This document shows, one piece after another, positions 1-7,199 of a stretch of 10,016 bases of DNA; position 1 is the stretch's first letter, and the number at the start of each line of letters is the position of its first letter. The stretch comes from Prevotella sp. (GTDB taxonomy: Bacteria; Bacteroidota; Bacteroidia; Bacteroidales; Dysgonomonadaceae), in the NCBI GenBank assembly GCA_031260865.1, contig JAISKQ010000171.1, forward strand, positions 1-10,016, in the 5' to 3' direction. The notes beneath the pieces were generated by a model. The model saw nothing but the letters and a program-made list of their open reading frames with translations, had not been told where the DNA came from and made no database searches. The translations under genes and the position numbers were made by a program.

Positions 1-1490
1 TTTAGTTTATATTGCTTATTGACATCCAATAAGGTAGTCAGACCCCAACGTAAAAGAGACAGGTCATAATTACAATCCGGCGCGGGTTTATATTCGGGGG
101 ATGCCGTGACAGGCAAATGCAGCTTACCGTCTTCGCCTTTATACAAGATATGGTCGTAATAAGCGATACTCCTCTTCAACAAAGGATAGAACTTGTTCAA
201 TAACTCGCTGTCGTCGGCTTTGTAAGTGCAATATTGCCAGTAATAATAGAGTACCCAAGTAAGATTACCCACTTCATACTGATTGCTTTCCACTAATTTT
301 ACCCTTGCCGGGCTCACCAAATCATAAGAAGAGCTGCGTCCTATATATGCCGCGTCCTTTCGCCAGTCTTCGACCGGGACATTATCTATCAAGGATTGCA
401 AGCGCTTATCAAAGGCATCCCATAAAGGTTTCGACAGTTCCAGTCGGTTAGCGGTAAATAATGGAGAATAAGTAAGTTGCACATTCAAATTCCACCATAT
501 AGCAGGCCAAGGCGTTTTGTCTGTCCAAGGTCCCATCAGGTCTATAATATTCTTGTCTTGGCGGGTTAGGCAGGCTAACTTATATTGCTGTATCCAATAG
601 AAGCTCTCCATCATCGTATTAGAGAAAGTAGCGTAGCTCGCCGGATAATAATTGTGCCACCATTGTTTGTGCTCATTCTCGACAGCTTCGGCTCTTTTCG
701 CCTTATAATCGTTGATAATCGCTTTCGCTTCACTAATCGCTTCGTCAACATTCCTTTTATAGGATACGGTAACCAGCGTCCGCCGCACATCTCCTAACGT
801 ATACCTATGCCATGCCGTAACATATACCCACCCGGAAAAGAGCCGTTGGATAGAATAGTCAAAAGCGCCGTCCGACAACAGTTCGACTTGCGGATTCGGG
901 TTATTCAAGTATTGTTCGGGCGTGCCGCCTCTGGTATACGCAAAGGTAGTCCGGGAACTGACGGCTTGTCCGGGAACCCACGACCATTTGAAGTTTCCAT
1001 CTGTGTCGATGACGATTACCTCCCGATTGGCATCCACATAAGTCCTGAATGAGATGTCGCCTTTATCGGTTTCAATCCGTCCTTGGGTAACGGCATCCCA
1101 CAACGATAGGCGCATGTTCTCCGAAAGGACTTCTCCTTCGGGAATCAGTTTAAAGTAACCGATAGGCAAGCGAGCCTGGTCATATAGCGTGTTGACTCCT
1201 CCTCTATTTTCGGTCACATCACTCCGTCCAATATCCCAATGGTACGACTTGTCCTCTTTGTCCGCGTATATGTTCACGCCCAACAAGCCATTGCCCATTA
1301 TAGCGCCGGAGTAGTAATCGGGTTTGATGGCGTTCCATACCAAATCGTGCTGAGACAGGAAAGAAGCCCAATTTATACGATCCGTCGATATTTTTTGCGC
1401 GGGAAGCAGTATTGGACAAATGAGTAAAAGAAAAAGGAGGCGTTTTTTTATGTGTTTATATATTTTATTGAAATATAGCGATTTAATCAT
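1..1490 (-). CDS. GH95-like exported glycoside hydrolase, 3' end missing (left window edge)
   Basis: The reading frame is open for 496 codons and leaves the window without a stop. After a basic n-region (K15, K16, R17) a hydrophobic stretch LLFLLLICPILLPAQ ends near residue 32, a likely Sec signal peptide to the periplasm or surface. The segment around residues 62-95 (MGNGLLGVNIY, then a DIGRSD motif) resembles the GH95 N-terminal domain. From about residue 275 the sequence resembles an (alpha/alpha)6 barrel: GPWT at 320-323, WWNLNVQ at 332-338 and ASPEY at 463-467. By family knowledge N334/N336 would match the paired active-site asparagines of GH95 alpha-L-fucosidases and E466 the general acid; the partner aspartate would lie in the missing part. 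Substrate is unknown: fucoside is possible, but other GH95-like specificities exist. An in-frame ATG at 1524-1526 would add 12 residues; neither start has a clear ribosome site. The gene begins 77 bp after tsaD on the same strand and may be co-transcribed with it. Confidence 0.72.
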   Translation of the reverse strand, partial: MIKSLYFNKIYKHIKKRLLFLLLICPILLPAQKISTDRINWASFLSQHDLVWNAIKPDYYSGAIMGNGLLGVNIYADKEDKSYHWDIGRSDVTENRGGVNTLYDQARLPIGYFKLIPEGEVLSENMRLSLWDAVTQGRIETDKGDISFRTYVDANREVIVIDTDGNFKWSWVPGQAVSSRTTFAYTRGGTPEQYLNNPNPQVELLSDGAFDYSIQRLFSGWVYVTAWHRYTLGDVRRTLVTVSYKRNVDEAISEAKAIINDYKAKRAEAVENEHKQWWHNYYPASYATFSNTMMESFYWIQQYKLACLTRQDKNIIDLMGPWTDKTPWPAIWWNLNVQLTYSPLFTANRLELSKPLWDAFDKRLQSLIDNVPVEDWRKDAAYIGRSSSYDLVSPARVKLVESNQYEVGNLTWVLYYYWQYCTYKADDSELLNKFYPLLKRSIAYYDHILYKGEDGKLHLPVTASPEYKPAPDCNYDLSLLRWGLTTLLDVNKQYKL

Positions 1491-1567
1491 TTCTATTGGA
1501 ATGCCGATTGCTCCTATGAATTTCATGTTATACGTTTAGTAAGTATATTTTCCATAATGGCATTCTA

Positions 1568-2584
1568 TTACATCGACACCCTGGAGAAAGGCGCGGCGTC
1601 GATAGGGCAAAAGATGCCGTCCAAATATTTGAAATAGCCTGAAATGGCTATCATAGCGGCATTATCGGTCGTGTAACCAAAAGGCGGTATATGTATCTTC
1701 CAGCCATATCGCCGCGCATGGTCTTCAAAAGCAGCCCGCAGCCCCGAATTGGCGGATACGCCTCCGGCGACCGCAACCTCGCTTATCCCCGAATCTTTCG
1801 CGGCACGACGTAGTTTCTCCATTAGCACATCGATGATTGTCTTTTGCAGAGAAGCACACAAATCCGCCTTGTTCTTTTCTATGAAGTCCGGGTCTTTCTT
1901 TAGTTCATCCCTCAATAGATATAAGAACGAGGTCTTTAATCCGCTAAAGCTATAATCATATCCCGGTATATGGGGCTTATTCAATCTGAATTTGGTCGGA
2001 TCACCTTCTTTTGCCAACTTATCGACGATAGGTCCTCCCGGATAACCCAACCCCATCACTTTGGCGCATTTGTCAAATGCTTCCCCGGCAGCGTCATCAA
2101 TTGTCTGCCCTATCATTTCCATCTCCTTATATGATTTCACAAGTATGATTTGTGAGTTCCCGCCCGAAACAAGAAGGCATAAGAATGGATATTGAGGCTG
2201 ATGGTTATCGTCCTTGGTTTCCTTTATGAAATGGGCTAAAACGTGCCCATGCAAGTGATTAACATCTATCATCGGAATATTCAACGCGGAAGAGAACCCC
2301 TTCGCGAAAGATGTGCCCACAAGCAAAGACCCCATTAGTCCCGGACCTCTGGTAAAGGCTATCGCGGATAAGTCTTCTTTACTTACTCCGGCTTTTTTCA
2401 GAGCCTGATCCACAACAGGAATTATGTTCTGCTGATGAGCGCGGGACGCCAATTCGGGCACAACGCCGCCGTAGCTCTCATGCACTTTCTGGCTGGATAT
2501 TATACTTGATAAAAGAACCCCATCCTGTATCACAGCCGCCGCCGTATCGTCGCAGGAGGATTCTATGCCTATTATAGTTACCAT
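1568..2584 (-). CDS. tsaD: TsaD, tRNA N6-adenosine threonylcarbamoyltransferase
   Basis: TsaD transfers the threonylcarbamoyl group from threonylcarbamoyl-AMP (made by TsaC/TsaB-type enzymes) to A37 of tRNAs reading ANN codons. It works in the cytoplasm with TsaB and TsaE. The 338-residue length is usual for the bacterial protein. The N-terminus reads IIGIESSCDDTAAAV (residues 4-18), the family signature of the ASKHA fold. H110 and H114 (in NHLHGH) and D307 (in TTDNAA) are the expected metal ligands. SGGNSQI (140-146) and GGVSANS (274-280) are nucleotide-binding loops. No key residue is missing. The start at 2584 is set by the family N-terminus. gldB is divergent from it across a short shared upstream region, and the GH95-like gene follows on the same strand. 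Confidence 0.97.
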   Translation of the reverse strand: MVTIIGIESSCDDTAAAVIQDGVLLSSIISSQKVHESYGGVVPELASRAHQQNIIPVVDQALKKAGVSKEDLSAIAFTRGPGLMGSLLVGTSFAKGFSSALNIPMIDVNHLHGHVLAHFIKETKDDNHQPQYPFLCLLVSGGNSQIILVKSYKEMEMIGQTIDDAAGEAFDKCAKVMGLGYPGGPIVDKLAKEGDPTKFRLNKPHIPGYDYSFSGLKTSFLYLLRDELKKDPDFIEKNKADLCASLQKTIIDVLMEKLRRAAKDSGISEVAVAGGVSANSGLRAAFEDHARRYGWKIHIPPFGYTTDNAAMIAISGYFKYLDGIFCPIDAAPFSRVSM

Positions 2585-2624
2585 TAATTATCTCTTTTTA
2601 CTGTTCTTTGTCGCTGGCGCTTTC

Positions 2625-2632
2625 TATCTTTG
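2625..2632 (+). promoter_or_regulatory. Putative Bacteroidota -7 box upstream of gldB
   Basis: TATCTTTG, followed by C, matches the Bacteroidota sigma-ABfr -7 consensus TAnnTTTG exactly. The expected TTTG -33 element 19-21 bp upstream is poor (TGTT at 2602-2605); a TTTG at 2607-2610 is too close. Transcription from here would start near 2640, giving gldB a leader of about 120 nt. That excludes the longer reading-frame start at 2565. Confidence 0.42.
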
Positions 2633-2750
2633 CATACGCTTTATAATATATAACCGATTTTTCAGTTATAACATTATACGCGCGCGTTTGTTTATAAAGC
2701 AGGGCAAAATTAAGAAATATAACCTATCTTCGCAAAAAAGAGATATTAAA

Positions 2751-2756
2751 AGAGGA
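2751..2756 (+). promoter_or_regulatory. Possible ribosome binding site of gldB
   Basis: AGAGGA lies three bases before the ATG at 2760. The spacing is short, but this purine run together with the signal peptide that begins at this ATG decides the gldB start over the in-frame ATG at 2565, which lies inside tsaD on the other strand. Confidence 0.4.
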
Positions 2757-2759
2757 CAA

Positions 2760-3752
2760 ATGAGAAATATAACTTACCTACTGGTCTTTATCATAGCGTC
2801 TTTCATCGGTTGTTCGGGTACTGTCAAAGGAGATAGTAACCCCTCTCCGCAAAGCAGAATATCAATAATACGCTTTGATAAAGATGTATATAATTATCTG
2901 CAACAACCTAACACCGAGGTGGAAAAAGAGCTGAAGGATAAATATCCCGACTTGCTTCCGGCGTTCGGGCAAATAACGCTGGATCAGAACGATGAGTCAA
3001 CATTTTTCTCATCCTTGAAAGAATACTTTTCAAATCAGATGCTGCTGAAAATATATCAGGACGCGTTAAAGGCTTATCAGGACACAACGCCATACGAAGA
3101 TGGGTTAAACGCCGTGAGCGCGATTGTTGAAGACCAGTTCGCAGGGAAAAGCTTGCCTCGATTCGCCATGCACGTATCAGGATTCCGTGAGAATGTTATC
3201 ATTGTGGATAACCTGATTTCCATATCTATCGACAAGTATCTGGGGGACGACTATCCTTTATACGCGAATTTCTTCCAACCTTACGAGCGTTCGCGGATGC
3301 GACCCGAATATGTTGTCAGGGATTACCTGAAGGCTTGGCTAATGAGCGACATACTAAAAGCGGGTTCGGATGCCCAGAACTTATTGACAGCAATGGTAAA
3401 CGAGGGAAAAGTACTGTACGCGCTGACTGTCCTTTTACCCGATAGCGATCCGAATGACATCATCGGCTACACCGCCGACCAAGCCAAATGGTGCAAAGAA
3501 AACGAAAAGAGTATCTGGCAAACCATCGTCAAACAGAATTACCTGTACTCTACCAACCACATGTTGATTACGCGCCTTATAAATGACGCGTCGTCAACAT
3601 CCGTTATATCGCCTCAATCTCCGGGACGCGCCGGCGCGTGGATGGGATGGCAGATCGTAAATCGGTACGCGAAAAAGAAAGGTTTCCTGTTGGGAGACAT
3701 TCTATCCATGGATGCACAAACGATATTGAAAGGCGCGAAGTATAATCCGTGA
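2760..3752 (+). CDS. gldB: GldB-family gliding motility-associated lipoprotein
   Basis: This is a 330-residue predicted lipoprotein. A hydrophobic signal (residues 4-17) ends in FIGC, so C18 would be lipidated by the Lgt/Lsp/Lnt route and the protein anchored in the envelope. Family features are RISIIRFDKDVYNYL (33-47), a central block with NLISISIDKYLG (151-162), and a C-terminal block with PGRAGAWMGWQIV (288-300) and ILKGAKYNP at the end. GldB is needed for gliding in Flavobacterium johnsoniae, but homologues are kept in many non-gliding Bacteroidota, so its presence does not prove motility. The C-terminal block recalls the DUF2268 putative peptidase family, yet no HExxH motif is present. 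A DTT triplet (108-110) could be an O-glycosylation site. An in-frame ATG at 2565 would add 65 residues and overlap tsaD; I reject it. dnaB follows 122 bp downstream on the same strand, with its own likely promoter. Confidence 0.88.
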   Translation: MRNITYLLVFIIASFIGCSGTVKGDSNPSPQSRISIIRFDKDVYNYLQQPNTEVEKELKDKYPDLLPAFGQITLDQNDESTFFSSLKEYFSNQMLLKIYQDALKAYQDTTPYEDGLNAVSAIVEDQFAGKSLPRFAMHVSGFRENVIIVDNLISISIDKYLGDDYPLYANFFQPYERSRMRPEYVVRDYLKAWLMSDILKAGSDAQNLLTAMVNEGKVLYALTVLLPDSDPNDIIGYTADQAKWCKENEKSIWQTIVKQNYLYSTNHMLITRLINDASSTSVISPQSPGRAGAWMGWQIVNRYAKKKGFLLGDILSMDAQTILKGAKYNP

Positions 3753-3816
3753 GGAAATACAGGAAGTTATTAACAGCGTGTTTAAAACTTATGTCTTCTC
3801 CAACCATTTTTTGTTC

Positions 3817-3824
3817 TATCTTTG
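3817..3824 (+). promoter_or_regulatory. Putative Bacteroidota -7 box upstream of dnaB
   Basis: TATCTTTG matches the TAnnTTTG -7 consensus in the gldB-dnaB gap. No good TTTG -33 element is seen 19-21 bp upstream. A start near 3830 would give dnaB a leader of about 45 nt, so dnaB can probably be transcribed independently of gldB. Confidence 0.45.
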
Positions 3825-3856
3825 AATGAAAATACGAGACGAATATAACAGAACAT

Positions 3857-3864
3857 AAGGGGGA
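3857..3864 (+). promoter_or_regulatory. Possible Shine-Dalgarno sequence of dnaB
   Basis: AAGGGGGA ends ten bases before the ATG at 3875. It is one of the few purine-rich ribosome-site candidates in the window and supports this start, which also fits the family N-terminus. Confidence 0.45.
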
Positions 3865-3874
3865 TTTAGACAAG

Positions 3875-5389
3875 ATGGCTGACTCGAACAATAAAAACCA
3901 AGGAAGGCGAAAACCGAAAGAAACGAACTTAGTACCGGACATCGGGAAGATACAGCCTCAAGCCAGAGAACTGGAAGAAGCCATACTCGGAGCTTTGATG
4001 TTGGAAAAAGACGCGTATTCAGTTGTGAGCGACATCTTGAAGCCCGAAAGCTTTTACGATCCCATCCACCAGATTATATACAAGGCGATTATCGACCTTG
4101 CCGTCCGGCAGGCTCCGGTCGATTTGCTCACCGTAGTGGAGCAACTGAAGAAAGAAGGCGAATTGGAAGCCGTGGGAGGTCCTGTGTATATCGCCCAATT
4201 GACCGAGAAAGTCGCGTCCGCGGCACACATTGAATTTCACGCGCGCATTATCGCCCAGAAATACCTCGCGCGGGAACTAATCTCTTTCTCATCACTTGTC
4301 ACGAACAAGGCATTCGATGAAACATCCGATGTGGACGACCTGATGCAGGAAGCCGAGAGCAAGTTGTTTGATATCTCGCAACGGAACGTGAAGAAGGATG
4401 TCACGCAGATAAACCCTATCATTAAAGAAGCTTTACACCTACTGGAAATAGCCGCCAGCCGTCCGGAAGGATTGAGCGGCTTGGAAACCGGGTTCACGGC
4501 TCTGGATAAGATTACTTCCGGTTGGCAAAACTCCGACCTCGTCATTATAGCGGCTCGTCCGGCGATGGGGAAAACGGCATTTGTGCTGTCCATGGCGAAA
4601 AACATGGCTGTGTCTTATAAAAGCCCTGTCGCGCTATTCTCGCTTGAAATGTCGAATGTACAGTTGGTAAACCGCTTGATTGTAAATACTTGCGAAATAC
4701 CGGGCGAAAAAATAAAGAACGGACAGTTATTACCTTACGAATGGGAACAATTAGACTTTAAGATAAAAGAACTGTACGACGCGCCGTTATACATTGATGA
4801 CACCCCCAGCTTATCCGTATTCGAGCTGAGGACAAAAGCCCGCAGGCTCGTCAGGGAGCATGGCGTCAAGATAATCATTATCGACTACTTGCAGTTGATG
4901 AACGCCAGCGGAATGAACTATGGCAGCCGCGAACAGGAAGTAAGTATGATCTCCCGCTCGCTGAAGGGCTTGGCTAAAGAACTGAATATACCGATAATAG
5001 CCCTGTCGCAGCTTAACCGTGGCGTGGAAGGCCGTACCGGAGCCGAGGGTAAGCGGCCACAGTTGTCCGACCTCCGCGAGTCGGGCGCGATTGAACAAGA
5101 CGCCGACATGGTTTGTTTCATACACCGTCCCGAATACTACAAGATTTTTGAAGACGATAAGGGTAACTCACTGATCGGATTAGCCGAGATTATCATCGCT
5201 AAACACCGTAATGGCGCTACCGGCGATGTCATGCTCCGCTTCAAGAGTGAGTTTGCCCGCTTTCAGAACATTGATGATGACTATAATTTTGGGGCAGCCC
5301 AGCAGTTCTCCTCAAAGATAAACAACAATCCTGTTCCGAATAATGAACCATATCCTATGCAGGGTGGTGGAAATGTTGTTCCATTCTAA
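3875..5389 (+). CDS. dnaB: DnaB, replicative DNA helicase
   Basis: DnaB is the hexameric 5'-3' helicase that unwinds the replication fork and recruits primase. The 504-residue protein has a short charged N-terminus typical of Bacteroidota, a helical N-terminal domain (about 28-130), a linker, and a RecA-like ATPase domain (about 200-465). Visible motifs are Walker A ARPAMGKT (227-234), catalytic E258 in SLEMS, Walker B IIIIDYLQL (333-341), the sensor SQLNR (378-382), the RESGAIEQDAD motif (401-411) and the arginine-finger segment KHRNG (443-447, R445). The last 35 or so residues are Asn/Pro/Gly-rich and probably disordered, as is common in this family. There is no intein and no interruption, so it should be functional. 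It follows gldB in the same direction, and a GC-rich inverted-repeat region lies just downstream. Confidence 0.98.
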   Translation: MADSNNKNQGRRKPKETNLVPDIGKIQPQARELEEAILGALMLEKDAYSVVSDILKPESFYDPIHQIIYKAIIDLAVRQAPVDLLTVVEQLKKEGELEAVGGPVYIAQLTEKVASAAHIEFHARIIAQKYLARELISFSSLVTNKAFDETSDVDDLMQEAESKLFDISQRNVKKDVTQINPIIKEALHLLEIAASRPEGLSGLETGFTALDKITSGWQNSDLVIIAARPAMGKTAFVLSMAKNMAVSYKSPVALFSLEMSNVQLVNRLIVNTCEIPGEKIKNGQLLPYEWEQLDFKIKELYDAPLYIDDTPSLSVFELRTKARRLVREHGVKIIIIDYLQLMNASGMNYGSREQEVSMISRSLKGLAKELNIPIIALSQLNRGVEGRTGAEGKRPQLSDLRESGAIEQDADMVCFIHRPEYYKIFEDDKGNSLIGLAEIIIAKHRNGATGDVMLRFKSEFARFQNIDDDYNFGAAQQFSSKINNNPVPNNEPYPMQGGGNVVPF

Positions 5390-5400
5390 CAAACGATCTT

Positions 5401-5481
5401 CCCTACCCCCTCTTTTCAGTCGACAGTCCGACTGCTTCGCGAAAGTCTCCTCTTGGGTTGGAGGGGCTTTGGGGGATTTTT
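5401..5481 (+). terminator. Probable dnaB terminator, GC-rich branched inverted repeat
   Basis: The segment starts 11 bp after the dnaB stop. CCCCTC (5407-5412) pairs with GAGGGG (5461-5466), and outer CCC (5401-5403) can pair with the G run at 5471-5475. The inside holds a second hairpin AGTCG/CGACT (5418-5422, 5429-5433). A T run (5477-5481) follows the right arm, as expected for intrinsic termination on the plus strand. The long loop makes this imperfect, and it could instead be a degenerate interspersed repeat. Confidence 0.5.
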
Positions 5482-5564
5482 GGCTTAATGGTCAAAAGGA
5501 ATGGTATTTTTAGCTGCAATCCCGAAAATCTTATCAAAAACCATGGCAAGAAACATTTTTATGT

Positions 5565-5572
5565 TAATTTTG
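5565..5572 (+). promoter_or_regulatory. Putative -7 box upstream of the acyltransferase gene
   Basis: TAATTTTG matches TAnnTTTG and lies 28 bp before the ATG at 5601. No TTTG is visible at the -33 spacing. The surrounding leader is AT-rich with no Shine-Dalgarno sequence, which is usual in Bacteroidota. Confidence 0.35.
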
Positions 5573-5600
5573 TGACAAGACCACAGCATTTTTTAATATA

Positions 5601-6749
5601 ATGAGCATTAATACCAATTTATCGGGTTCCAAGCCCCATTACGAGATACTGGATGGCTTGCGTGGAGTGGCAGCCGTAGCGGTATTGTTGTTTCATATTT
5701 TCGAAGCTTATACCTTAGACCCTTTCGAGAAATTTGTCAACCACGGTTATTTGGCTGTGGATTTTTTCTTTGTCCTTTCCGGTTTTGTGATTGGTTACGC
5801 TTACGATGACCGTTGGAAGAAAATGAGTTTCGCCAACTTCTTCAAACGCCGTTTGATACGGCTTCACCCGATGGTGGTAATGGGCATGGCGTTAGGGGCT
5901 GTGTTGTTTTATTTCGGAGCATCGCCGGCATTTCCGTTCATAGCGGACATACCCGTGTGGAAATTGTCGCTTTACTTAGCGTTTGGCATCTTCTTAATTC
6001 CTACGCCGCCCTCGGCGGATATTCGCGGTTGGCAGGAGATGTACACCTTGGACGCGCCCTGTTGGTCGTTGTTCTACGAATATATCGCCAACATTCTCTA
6101 TGGGCTTTTCATCCGCAAGTTTTCGACCAAACTTTTGTCTGTGCTGGTCTTTCTGGCGGCATGCGCCACTATTCACTTGGCAATGACCACCGGTGAAGTC
6201 GGCGGCGGCTGGGAGTTTAGCGGTCATCATCTCCGCTGCGGTTTTACGCGCCTGATATACCCGTTCTTTGCCGGGCTGTTGCTCTATCGCTTGGGGAAAT
6301 TGGTGAAACTAAAAAACGCTTTCTTCTGGTGCAGCGCGCTGTTGGCAGTTGTTTTTTTCATGCCCCGATTGGGCGGCCACGAGCATCTTTGGATGAACGG
6401 CATCTATGAGTCAATGGTGATTATTCTCGTTTTTCCTTTGATTGTCTATATGGGCGCCAGTGGCGAAGTGAGAGGCAAATACGCCTCGAAAGTCTGTAAG
6501 TTTTTGGGCGATATTTCCTATCCGTTGTATATCGTCAATTATCCGGTTATCTACATCTGGGCAGGCTACCTTTCCAACCAAAACTTCGATGAAACAATGA
6601 CGCTCCACGATAAATTCGCGCAATCCTATTGGGTAGCCCTATTGGTGTTCGTTTCGGTCATAGCCCTTTCATACGCTTGTTTGAAATTGTATGATGAGCC
6701 TGTCCGCAAATGGCTAAGCGGTAAAATATTACGTGTGAAGAAACAATAG
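5601..6749 (+). CDS. Membrane acyltransferase, OafA/acyltransferase-3 family
   Basis: A 382-residue integral membrane protein with about ten hydrophobic segments, the usual size and layout of the acyltransferase-3 (OafA/NodX-type) family. These enzymes move acyl groups, often acetyl, onto cell-envelope or exported glycans. Family motifs are all present: LDGLRGVAAVAVLLFH (17-32) with R21 and H32, GYLAVDFFFVLSGFVIGY (49-66), the basic loop FFKRRLIRLHP (80-90), CWSLFYEY (154-161) with E160, LGDISYPLYIVNYPV (302-316) and a C-terminal DEPVRKWL (365-372). There is no periplasmic SGNH domain, so it is the short single-domain form. The acceptor cannot be told from the sequence, and no polysaccharide genes sit beside it. 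It stands alone, downstream of the dnaB terminator and convergent with the SUMF1-domain gene. The frame is intact. Confidence 0.9.
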   Translation: MSINTNLSGSKPHYEILDGLRGVAAVAVLLFHIFEAYTLDPFEKFVNHGYLAVDFFFVLSGFVIGYAYDDRWKKMSFANFFKRRLIRLHPMVVMGMALGAVLFYFGASPAFPFIADIPVWKLSLYLAFGIFLIPTPPSADIRGWQEMYTLDAPCWSLFYEYIANILYGLFIRKFSTKLLSVLVFLAACATIHLAMTTGEVGGGWEFSGHHLRCGFTRLIYPFFAGLLLYRLGKLVKLKNAFFWCSALLAVVFFMPRLGGHEHLWMNGIYESMVIILVFPLIVYMGASGEVRGKYASKVCKFLGDISYPLYIVNYPVIYIWAGYLSNQNFDETMTLHDKFAQSYWVALLVFVSVIALSYACLKLYDEPVRKWLSGKILRVKKQ

Positions 6750-6807
6750 GGATAAATACCGACAAAGCTTTGCGTGTAACCGGCAAAAGACTGTATCTCT
6801 GCTCTAA

Positions 6808-6883
6808 GTCCCGCAGGGATGAGATTATCTATTCCAATCCGCTCATCTGTCATTGATTTCTAATAATGCCGTCCCTGCGGGAC
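6808..6883. repeat. REP-like inverted repeat with 12-bp arms
   Basis: GTCCCGCAGGGA (6808-6819) is the perfect reverse complement of TCCCTGCGGGAC (6872-6883), with 52 bp between. Each arm is also a small hairpin by itself (GTCCC-TGC-GGGAC at 6871-6883). This nested layout is typical of short interspersed palindromic elements in Bacteroidota intergenic DNA. It could also help stop transcription from the acyltransferase gene, though no T run follows. Confidence 0.55.
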
Positions 6884-6956
6884 ATCGGGAAAAAAGGTGA
6901 CAAAAGTAACACTTTTCTGGTAACACTGCTTCGCCCATTTTTCATTCATAATTTTC

Positions 6957-7046
6957 TTGTAAACTTGTACACTTGTATACTCGTAAACTCAAAACTTATT
7001 ACTTTCAACTTAAAACTCTTCTACTCGTAACTTGTAACTCGTAACT
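6957..7046. repeat. Two short microsatellite blocks, 8-bp and 7-bp periods
   Basis: Positions 6957-6988 are four imperfect 8-mers (TTGTAAAC, TTGTACAC, TTGTATAC, TCGTAAAC). Positions 7026-7046 are three 7-mers (CGTAACT, TGTAACT, CGTAACT). Both blocks share a YGTAAC core, and the 35 bp between contain degraded relatives such as ACTTATTACTT. No coding role is seen. Confidence 0.65.
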
Positions 7047-7070
7047 GCTTTCTATTAGATAATTTTGTTT

Positions 7071-7122
7071 GAAAAAAACAACAGATTTAGACGCTTTTCA
7101 CACAAAAAAAATTGTTTTTTTC
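7071..7122 (-). terminator. Possible terminator hairpin of the SUMF1-domain gene
   Basis: GAAAAAAACAA (7071-7081) and TTGTTTTTTTC (7112-7122) are perfect 11-bp inverted repeats, 78 bp past the stop on the minus strand. The inner segment 7104-7121 also folds on itself as an A7/T7 hairpin. The stem is almost pure A-T and so weak. It might act in both directions between these convergent genes. Confidence 0.35.
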
Positions 7123-7199
7123 ATCGTTTCGCACGACTCGGCATAATCGAAATAAAAAGTTTACTTTATTCACACCCCTACCCTACCTATAAAATAATT

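Larger units (their letters stand above)
6750..7199. other. Non-coding gap between convergent genes
   Basis: No convincing gene lies in these 450 bp between the acyltransferase stop and the stop of the SUMF1-domain gene. It holds a 10-bp palindrome CAAAGCTTTG (6763-6772), a REP-like inverted repeat, two short microsatellites and a poly-A/poly-T hairpin, annotated separately. The rest is AT-rich. Confidence 0.7.

Noticed and set aside
585..1427. Plus-strand frames at 585-797, 807-1052 and 1239-1427, and a minus frame at 1219-1419
   Set aside because: All are shadows of the continuous GH95-like frame on the minus strand, which has coherent protein sequence throughout.
2565..2759. 65-residue N-terminal extension of GldB
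   Set aside because: It overlaps tsaD and a likely -7 box lies inside it. The lipoprotein signal begins at the ATG at 2760 with a purine-rich site just upstream.
4019..5125. Minus-strand frames of 67-122 codons inside dnaB
   Set aside because: They are antisense to a complete dnaB gene with all motifs intact.
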